Positions 47,101-54,498 of a stretch of DNA of 54,498 nucleotides are shown piece by piece. The stretch spans positions 1 to 54,498 of the forward strand of contig JAADYW010000125.1 of assembly GCA_010092845.1 (NCBI GenBank), in the 5' to 3' direction. The notes beneath the pieces are model-generated. The model made no database searches. It saw nothing but the letters and a program-made list of their open reading frames with translations, and had not been told where the DNA came from. The stretch comes from Chloroflexota bacterium. GTDB lineage: Bacteria > Chloroflexota > Anaerolineae > Aggregatilineales > J027. The position numbers and the translations under genes were made by a program. Every line of letters begins with the position of its first letter. The stretch's first letter is position 1.

Positions 47101-48385
47101 GTCTCGCAAAATCCTACCAGTGGTGTTCATCGCGGTCTTGACCGCAATAGTGGCCATGCCACGCACCCCAACCACTGCTCAGCAGCAAGACCAGGTACTC
47201 TATTCCAGCTTCTACGGTGGGAGCACGCATGGCGCCTGGGAACGCCAGATGGTCGCGGAGTATCAAGCCCCTAATGATGAGGTAGAGCTACTCCACCGAG
47301 CAACCGCCATATACAGCCAGCCAGTACCATTGCGTAGTCTGGACCAGGAAATTGCCTCGGATAGCCACGCGGACGTCATCACTGGCTTCATTGGAGGCGG
47401 CGCACTGCTCAACTATATCGAGCAGGGATACCTTGCCGACATCAGTGACCTATGGGCTGAAATGGGCTGGTATGACGACTATCCGCAAAGCGTTATTGAC
47501 ATGGCTACTGTTGATGGTAAGCAGTATTTTGTCCCAATGGCATTCCAATGGAATCCGGTATTCTATCGCGCTGATATCTTTGAGAGCCTCGGCCTGACAC
47601 CGCCCGAAACGTGGGATGAGCTACTCGGATTGTGTGACACGCTACATGCAGAAGGTTACATCCCCTTTACAGTATCCGTCGCTGGCTGGAATCCCCCTGT
47701 CGCGCGCTGGTTCACCATGCTCAATCTACGCCTCAATGGACCAAAATTTCATGAGCGCCTGATGCGCGGCCAGGAAAGCTATGAGGATGAGCGCGTTCGC
47801 AACGTCTTCGAACACTGGACCCAGCTCTTCGAGCACAATTGCTTCGCCGAAGACGTCGGCAGCACAAACTACGGTGGCGCTGTCGATCAGCTCACCGGTG
47901 GCGAAGCCGTCATGTATCTCCTGGGTGAATGGCTCTACGAATCGCTGGATCCTGGGGAAGGGGAACTGCTGGACTTCTACCGGTTCCCGGTCATCGACCC
48001 AGATGTTTCCAACGGCGAGATCGTGCACTACTATGGCGCTTATCTTCATGCCGATGCTGCCAATCCAGAAGCGGCTCGCGACTTCCTTAGACATCTAGGT
48101 AGCCCCGCGGTGCAGACGCAGATTGTAACGGAGGTCAATCGCGCCGTGGCCACCTCGGCCATCGACCGGGCAATTATGCCGGACTACCAACAACGCGGTG
48201 TCGAGTTCGTCGCCAATAGCGGATACCTTGTCCCGTTACTGGAAGTAAGTAACCTCAACCAACGAATGGCCAACCGCATGCTCAATCTGCTGAGTGTCTT
48301 CATGCGCACCTGGAATGAACCAGGACGGATAGACCAAACGCTCAGCGAGTTGGAAACCGTGAGGTTGGAGCAAATCGGGGACTAA
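47101..48385 (+). CDS. Extracellular solute-binding protein (ABC sugar-type family)
   Basis: Signal peptide MSRKILPVVFIAVLTAIVAMPRTPTTAQQ; DQVLYSSFYGGSTHGAWERQMVAEYQAPND...YFVPMAFQWNPVFYRADIFESLGLTPPETWDELLGLCDTL. AAGGAGGAAACG precedes ATG 47101. Confidence 0.85.
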
Positions 48386-48448
48386 GGCTCCAGGTTACAA
48401 ACGAGGGCGCGGTGCACACGGCAAACGACGCATCGCGCTGTCACCTCT

Positions 48449-49066
48449 TCATGCATTGTACTGGCGGACCACCGTCACCTGAATCAGATTGAATACCTGG
48501 TTGATCTTGCGCATCAACCTCAGAAGCATATCCTCATCAAAACTCGCCACCTGGGGCAATTGTAGCGCCGACTCGGACATGCTATCGCGAAAGAAAATGA
48601 CGATTTCCAGGCATTGCGCCGCCGTCAGTCCCAACGATTGGCAACTCTCGGCGTAGCGTAGCGCAATATCCTGGGCTTCGTCCAAAAGACTATCATCGTC
48701 AACAGGGCGCGAGATGTGGTTCATAATCAATTCCAGCAGACGCTGGCCGAGTTCACGCTGCCGCAGACGCTGTTCTTCATCAAAGACGTCAAGCCAGGCC
48801 ATTTGCGTCCCATCAGTCTGCAAGCGCTGTTTGGTTGTGCTCAGCGCTTTGCGTGCCCAGAGTCTCTCGGCATCTTCCTGGTGAGGCGAGAGCCGATTCT
48901 CAATCATATCGGCGATATCGGACTCCAGGAAACGGCGGTGCCCCCCCGGGGTGACATATACTGGCACATCACCATTATCTGCCCAGCGTCGCAGGGTGGT
49001 AGGATGAACGCCCAGCATATCTGAAGCCTGAGTAAGCGATAGCCATTTCTTGGAAGCCGCTGACAT
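48449..49066 (-). CDS. MerR/excisionase-type HTH protein with helical C-terminal domain
   Basis: KKWLSLTQASDMLGVHPTTLRRWADNGDVPVYVTPGGHRRFLESDIADMIE, then a helical region LGQRLLELIMNHISRPVDDDSLLDEAQDIALRYAESCQSLGLTAAQCLEIVIFFRDSM. Confidence 0.8.
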   Translation of the reverse strand: MSAASKKWLSLTQASDMLGVHPTTLRRWADNGDVPVYVTPGGHRRFLESDIADMIENRLSPHQEDAERLWARKALSTTKQRLQTDGTQMAWLDVFDEEQRLRQRELGQRLLELIMNHISRPVDDDSLLDEAQDIALRYAESCQSLGLTAAQCLEIVIFFRDSMSESALQLPQVASFDEDMLLRLMRKINQVFNLIQVTVVRQYNA

Positions 49067-49175
49067 CTGGAATTTCCTGAGTCTCTACTCATCAAGAAGG
49101 AAATGATGATTTGATTGTATTACAGCTTCAATGAATCGCAAAGAAAGCCACGGTTGTGATGCTAGATGAAGCCAG

Positions 49176-50789
49176 TCAGTCAGTCCGCCACGGCTCGGAC
49201 GGATCATAGGGATCACCGGCGGAAGGCAATGTGGAGAGAGCCCGGCCGCGCAGGGCTGCGCGCAGGGCTTCACGGTCGTCCCAGGGGTGTTCAATGGTGC
49301 CGAAACACATACTCTGTTCATGACCTTTGCCACATACGAGCACCAGATCCTCATCTTGTGCAGTCTGGCAGGCACGCAGGATCGCCTGGCCACGGTCCGG
49401 AACACGCCAGACCGTCTCCGGCTCGGTCGCGCCCTGGCTTTCGGCCCCCTGCACCATCTCATCCAGAATGGCCAGCAATGATTCAGTCCGTGGATCCTCA
49501 GCCGTTAGGATCGTCAGATCAGCCATCCGAGCAGCCACCTCAGCCATCAGACGGCGTTTGACCCGGTCGCGAAGCCCTGCACTCCCAAAGCCAACGATGA
49601 CACGCCCTTCACCAGACACCATGGTCCGGGCCGCGGCCAGCGCTTTCTCGAGTGCATCAGGCGTATGGGCAAAATCCACCACCGCCTGGAAGCTTTGCCC
49701 CTCGTCAATGCGTTCCATGCGTCCTGGAATCTGTGGTAAATTGGCAATTCCAGAGGGGATCGCGTTGAGCATTCGCTGCTGGTGTTCGGGCTGGGGCATC
49801 ACACTGATAGCGCCGCAGACACCCGCCAACACATTGGCAACGTTGAAGGGGCCAACCAGAGGAGATCGCACCGGAATATCCCCAGCATTGCCACGTACCA
49901 TGAACGAAGTGTATTGCGGGGTATAGTGGATTCGATCCGCGTAGAAATCAGCATCATGTTGGTGCATGCTATACAAGAGCATGTAGTCAGCACCGATACT
50001 CGCTTCAGCGAATGCTGGCCCTTCGGGATCATCGGCGTTAATAATGGCAATGTTCGGCTGATCGCCTTTACGCGGGGTCTCCTTCATTATGTGGAATAGT
50101 CGCGCTTTGGCCTCACGATATGCCGGAAAGCTGCCATGCCAATCGAGGTGCTCGTGGGTGATATTGGTTAGCACCGCAACATCAATATTGGTCCCGTTAA
50201 CACGCCCTTGATCGAGACCGAACGACGTGACCTCCAGAACACAATGCGTCATGCCTGCGTCGACCATCTCGCGTAGATAGCGCTGGAGCTGATGGGCCGG
50301 CGGATTGGTCACATGGAGGCCGGTTGTTGTCTCGCGGTCGCCGATGACTGCACTAACGGTGGTAATCAGGCCCACGGCAACATCAGCCGCCTTCAGAATA
50401 TGATAGATCACAGTGGCAGTGGTTGTTTTACCGTTGGTGCCAGTGACCGCGACAATAACCAGTTGCCGCGAAGGATGACCTTCGTACGCAGCAGCAAGGT
50501 ATCCAAAAGCCTCGTAGCCATTCTCTACACGTACATACGGGACAGCACTAAGCTGCGAACCCATTTCCTCGCGGGATTTCTCACCAACAATCGCAGCCGC
50601 ACCCTTCTCAATGGCTACCGGAATATACTGGTGACCGTCGGTCAAACGGCCCTGGCGCGCCAGAAAGACACCACCCGGGCGGATTTCCTGTGCGTTCTCT
50701 GTCACCGGCGCCGTGATGAGTGGGTCCGCAGTGGGGGCATCATAGCCAAAGGGCAGCGCCGCCAATAGGCCTGATAAGGTTAGATTCAT
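49176..50789 (-). CDS. murE: UDP-N-acetylmuramyl-tripeptide synthetase (MurE-type)
   Basis: IVAVTGTNGKTTTATVIYHIL...TNITHEHLDWHGSFPAYREAKARLF...VDFAHTPDALEKAL...LTAEDPRTESLLAILDEM...GKGHEQ. Confidence 0.9.
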   Translation of the reverse strand: MNLTLSGLLAALPFGYDAPTADPLITAPVTENAQEIRPGGVFLARQGRLTDGHQYIPVAIEKGAAAIVGEKSREEMGSQLSAVPYVRVENGYEAFGYLAAAYEGHPSRQLVIVAVTGTNGKTTTATVIYHILKAADVAVGLITTVSAVIGDRETTTGLHVTNPPAHQLQRYLREMVDAGMTHCVLEVTSFGLDQGRVNGTNIDVAVLTNITHEHLDWHGSFPAYREAKARLFHIMKETPRKGDQPNIAIINADDPEGPAFAEASIGADYMLLYSMHQHDADFYADRIHYTPQYTSFMVRGNAGDIPVRSPLVGPFNVANVLAGVCGAISVMPQPEHQQRMLNAIPSGIANLPQIPGRMERIDEGQSFQAVVDFAHTPDALEKALAAARTMVSGEGRVIVGFGSAGLRDRVKRRLMAEVAARMADLTILTAEDPRTESLLAILDEMVQGAESQGATEPETVWRVPDRGQAILRACQTAQDEDLVLVCGKGHEQSMCFGTIEHPWDDREALRAALRGRALSTLPSAGDPYDPSEPWRTD

Positions 50790-50922
50790 TGCTCGTTCCA
50801 GTACACAGATATGGTATCAGCCGCAAAATTGTAGCGAGCCACCCCTGAGGTTGCAAATTCCGGCGCACACTATACACTGAAATTGAATACCTTTTGGCCT
50901 GAGAGAATGGTCGCCATCAGCT

Positions 50923-52833
50923 ATGCCACCAATCAGTGTACTTAGTTTGAGCGGTCTTGTTAGTAGCTTCGTGCTGTTCGTTTTTGGCGCCGCAATAACT
51001 GTTATCATCCTCTGGCAGCGGCATCAAGCACGGCTGAACCAGTATCTTGCCCTTACCACAGGGGGTATGGCAGCCTGGGGACTGAGCAATGCCGTGATCT
51101 CTATCGCCCGCTACTACGATATCGACCCCACACCAGTGATCGCCGCCGGAAGTACCGCCTACTTCATCGCAATGCTGGGCTTGATCCTGTTTGTAACCGA
51201 ATTCGAGGAAATCGAAGAACGCCTGTTTGTCCGGGGAGCCCGTATCCTCGAGGCTACGTGGGTCAGTATCATTCTAGTCTTGATCTTCGCGGGAAGCTTC
51301 TGGCAAGAACCAGCACTCCAGGACAATCACCGCTATGTATACCACCTTACCGATATTGGCCTCCTGGTCGCCATGATACTGCTCATCCTCAACGGCGGTA
51401 TCGCCCTGTTCATCCTGCGCAATCCAAAAGCACGGCGAGCCACGATCATCATTGCGGCTTTGCCACTATTCATCGGCGGTCTGGCGGTTATCGTCGGGCT
51501 GGACGCCAGCCATTTCATTAACAACATCACCGCCTTCATAAGCATTCTCCTGATCGCACGCATCGTCCTCAAAGATCAGCTATTCAACCCACTGGTATCG
51601 CTGTACCAGGAACTCTCTGAGAAAAATGCTCTGCTAGAGGAAACCAGCCACCGAAAGACAGAGTTTCTGGCCAATATGAGCCATGAATTACGCACCCCGC
51701 TCAACAGCATCATTGGATACACAGAGCTGCTCCTCGGCGGCACCTACGGGGATTTTCCAGAGAACCATATTGAACGTATTAACAGGATCAACCGGAATGG
51801 CCACCGCCTCCTGGAACTGATCAACAATGTCCTTGACCTCAGCAAGATAGATGCTGGCCGTCTAGAATTGTATCCGGTCTATATCGCGCCAACACTGCTG
51901 ATTGACCAGGCTCTGGCAACGTTGGATACGCTTATTCAGGAAAACGGTGTGAAGATCAACCGCTCCTACCAGAAATTACCGGACCTGTATGTCGATGAAA
52001 GCCGTGTCCAGCAAATCCTGGTGAACACGCTGGCTAATCTGGTCCGCTTGAGCCCGAATGGGTCGATCACCATCTCTGGCTATCTGGATACCAGTCGCCA
52101 TCATGTCGTGCTGCAGATACGCAATGATGGTATCGCCACCCCGATCGGCAATGCAGAGGTCATCAAGCAGACGTTGCAGAGTGGCCAGGTCGTGACGACA
52201 GAGCAGCAATCAGCCCACCTCGGCCTGGCGATTTCCGACCGTCTGGCCCAGATGCACGGCGGAAGACTCCTGTTCGAGAACACACCCGGTGGCGGTAGCA
52301 CCTTCACCATCAGCCTACCCGCCTCCGTGAAACAACCCGCTGCTGACCAACGGGCAGCCAAGGCGAATCTGGACCCAAGCCGACCCGTTATTCTGGTCAT
52401 CGACGACAACATCGAGGCCATCGAGGTTATCGAGGGATATCTTGAGCCGGCCGGCTACCAGGTTGTAGGGGCACAATCCGGGCGTGAAGGGCTCCTACGT
52501 GCCCAGGAAATCAAGCCTCTCGCGATTACGTTGGATATGAAGATGCCAGGGCTGGATGGCTGGGGCGTTCTGGAACAATTGAAGGATCACGAAACGCTTC
52601 AGGATGTCCCGGTGGTGATCGTCTCGGCTACAGACCAATTCACGCCGCCCCAAAACAAGCAGGTCCTGACATTTATTAGCAAGCCGATCGCGCGCCGCGC
52701 ACTGATCCAGGCCATTCGTATGGCCGAGCAACAAGCAACAAGCGATACCTCTGTCCCAAGCAAAACCACCCCGACCTCTGATGATATCATTAGCGGCCAC
52801 GTTCAAGCGGATATGAGCAACAAGAATGGATGA
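50923..52833 (+). CDS. Hybrid sensor histidine kinase / response regulator with degenerate HATPase domain
   Basis: N-terminal multi-TM region; HisKA KTEFLANMSHELRTPLNSIIGYTELLL; HATPase-like region with altered boxes; receiver VILVIDDNIEAIEVIEGYLEPAGYQVVGAQSGREGLL...ITLDMKMPGLDGW. Confidence 0.88.
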   Translation: MPPISVLSLSGLVSSFVLFVFGAAITVIILWQRHQARLNQYLALTTGGMAAWGLSNAVISIARYYDIDPTPVIAAGSTAYFIAMLGLILFVTEFEEIEERLFVRGARILEATWVSIILVLIFAGSFWQEPALQDNHRYVYHLTDIGLLVAMILLILNGGIALFILRNPKARRATIIIAALPLFIGGLAVIVGLDASHFINNITAFISILLIARIVLKDQLFNPLVSLYQELSEKNALLEETSHRKTEFLANMSHELRTPLNSIIGYTELLLGGTYGDFPENHIERINRINRNGHRLLELINNVLDLSKIDAGRLELYPVYIAPTLLIDQALATLDTLIQENGVKINRSYQKLPDLYVDESRVQQILVNTLANLVRLSPNGSITISGYLDTSRHHVVLQIRNDGIATPIGNAEVIKQTLQSGQVVTTEQQSAHLGLAISDRLAQMHGGRLLFENTPGGGSTFTISLPASVKQPAADQRAAKANLDPSRPVILVIDDNIEAIEVIEGYLEPAGYQVVGAQSGREGLLRAQEIKPLAITLDMKMPGLDGWGVLEQLKDHETLQDVPVVIVSATDQFTPPQNKQVLTFISKPIARRALIQAIRMAEQQATSDTSVPSKTTPTSDDIISGHVQADMSNKNG

Positions 52834-54498
52834 GATCTCAGTCACCACGGCTATTGTGGTAGGTGCAAACTCAATCACAGCGATCGTCAGCGCAGCACTA
52901 TTCCTGCTGGTGCTCTGGCAAAATCCCCGCCACTTGACCAACCAGCTCTTCGCGTTTTCGACACTTGCCCTGACTGGTTTCTGCATTACCAACAGCCTGG
53001 GCCGACTCGTTGACACACTCCAATTGGATGCGAACACGGTCTTCTATACGAGTAATACGTTCTATGGTGCCTTCATCTTTGGCCTGCTAGTTTTCACCCT
53101 GAGATTCGCGCCCATTCCTCGCGGACGTGCCACCCAGGCTACCATAGCGATCATCTTGATCGGCCTGATCTTGGGCGGCTTGATGTGGAATGGCCATATG
53201 GATGATGGCTATAAGCCAGCGCCGGATAGCAGTGGAGACTACCAGACATCGTTCACCGCACTTGGTTTTCTCATGGCAAGTGTCATCTTCGGCACGCTAA
53301 TCGCTACCGCAGTGATCCTCTATTGGTATCGCCACTATACGCCGCGCGCGCGACTGTTGTGGATTGCACCGCTGCTGGTCGTAGCTGGCGTCCTCTGGAT
53401 CGTTCTCATTTGGCCGTCGTTGAGGCTTCCAATCAATACGTTTACGCTGGCTGCTGCAACTCTAATTCTGGGTAGGGCCGTCCTATTAGAGCAAACCTTC
53501 GATCCCCTGGCCCATTATAGCGCGGAGCTTACCGCTAAGAATCGGGAACTAGAGGAAGCCAACCGGCTTAAGCGGCAATTTATGGCCAATATGAGCCACG
53601 AATTGCGTACCCCTCTCAACAGCATCATCGGCTATGCAGAATTGACGCTCCATGGCGCAGACAAACAATTGAACGACAAGCAGCGGGATCGCCTGGAGAA
53701 AGTCATCCGCAATGGACGGCATTTATTGGGATTGATCAATGATATCCTGGATCTGGGCAATATCGAAGCCGGACGCCTGGTCCTTCATCCTGAAACCGTG
53801 GATACTGTCGCCCTCCTGGACCAGGTCATTGGAGTCATCGAGCCAGGCATTAGCAGCCGTTCGCTGGAAATTATACGCGACTACGCAGCGGCCCCTGCCA
53901 TCTATGTAGACCGCGTGCGGGCGCGCCAGATCTTCACTAACATCTTGGACAACGCAATTAAGTTCACCCAGCAAGGGCACATCCGCATCAAGGTAAGCGG
54001 TGAGCGCCAGGTGGTGAACTTCGAAATTGAGGACACCGGCATTGGTATTCCTGAGGACAAGCTACCGCTGGTTTTCGAGGAATTTCGTCAAGTTGACAGT
54101 ACATCAACACGGCAATATGGTGGCACCGGCCTGGGTATGCCGATAACGAAGCGCCTTATTGAGATGTCACGCGGCACAATTGACCTTGAGAGCACCGAAA
54201 ACAGGGGAACCACCGTGCACATTTGTCTGCCACGTGCAGACGCCGCGCAGCGGCTACACCATCCACCCCCGGATGCTACCGCACATATCATCAATGTTCT
54301 CATTATTGACGACGAAGCAGAAGCAAGAACACTGTTGTATGATACCTTGCGCACTGCACACCCGGATTATCATGTATATACTGCTGACTCTGGACGCGAA
54401 GGGATTGAAGCAGCGCAGCGCATCCAGCCAGATATCATCACATTAGACATCATGATGCCGAATATGGATGGCTGGCAAGTGCTCAAACGCCTGCGCTC
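52826..54498 (+). CDS. Hybrid sensor histidine kinase / response regulator (partial; runs off window end)
   Basis: Not in the ORF list because it is open at the 3' edge. Reads MDEISVTTAIVVGANSITAIVSAALFLLVLWQNPRHLTN...RQFMANMSHELRTPLNSIIGYAELTLHG...FEIEDTGIGIPEDKLPLVFEEFRQVDSTSTRQYGGTGLGMPITKRLIEMS...NVLIIDDEAEARTLLYDTL...DIITLDIMMPNMDGWQVLKRLR. Confidence 0.93.
   Translation, partial: MDEISVTTAIVVGANSITAIVSAALFLLVLWQNPRHLTNQLFAFSTLALTGFCITNSLGRLVDTLQLDANTVFYTSNTFYGAFIFGLLVFTLRFAPIPRGRATQATIAIILIGLILGGLMWNGHMDDGYKPAPDSSGDYQTSFTALGFLMASVIFGTLIATAVILYWYRHYTPRARLLWIAPLLVVAGVLWIVLIWPSLRLPINTFTLAAATLILGRAVLLEQTFDPLAHYSAELTAKNRELEEANRLKRQFMANMSHELRTPLNSIIGYAELTLHGADKQLNDKQRDRLEKVIRNGRHLLGLINDILDLGNIEAGRLVLHPETVDTVALLDQVIGVIEPGISSRSLEIIRDYAAAPAIYVDRVRARQIFTNILDNAIKFTQQGHIRIKVSGERQVVNFEIEDTGIGIPEDKLPLVFEEFRQVDSTSTRQYGGTGLGMPITKRLIEMSRGTIDLESTENRGTTVHICLPRADAAQRLHHPPPDATAHIINVLIIDDEAEARTLLYDTLRTAHPDYHVYTADSGREGIEAAQRIQPDIITLDIMMPNMDGWQVLKRLR

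Noticed and set aside
1-54498. CRISPR arrays, IS elements, prophage, toxin-antitoxin or restriction systems
   Set aside because: No regularly spaced repeats, transposase, integrase, terminal inverted repeats or defence-family motifs were seen on either strand.

Overview
The window reads as a gene-dense chromosomal segment of a Chloroflexota-like bacterium. The taxonomic guess is inference from 'vvTaTP'-style linkers, SH3/Ig lipoproteins and overall protein character; no 16S is present. I see about 37 credible protein genes, one tRNA-Gly(CCC), and several rho-independent terminators. There is no CRISPR array, rRNA, IS element or phage module. Ordinary content includes lgt, enoyl-CoA hydratase, a TrmI-like methyltransferase, cation/proton antiporters, a TPR-lytic transglycosylase, pfkA, uvrA, miaB, glnS, gltX, a Clp-type AAA+ protein, argS, a MocR/PdxR regulator, a solute-binding protein, murE and two tandem hybrid histidine kinases. 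The parts most worth a second look are: (1) a full-length GluRS paralogue that has lost both HIGH and KMSKS signatures and is translationally coupled to the canonical gltX next to glnS; (2) a divergent cytochrome cluster encoding three 9-heme proteins plus a monoheme protein around a GTGA-N6-TCAC palindrome; (3) a Clp/Hsp100 protein whose first AAA+ domain has lost Walker A, Walker B and Arg-finger residues while the second is intact; (4) an ECF sigma factor overlapping an anti-sigma-like protein with extracellular SH3 and Ig-like domains; (5) a two-domain thioredoxin with a possible internal start; (6) tandem hybrid kinases, one with a degenerate ATPase domain; (7) direct repeats upstream of the MocR gene. 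All calls come from reading the sequence and supplied translations; no database search was run.
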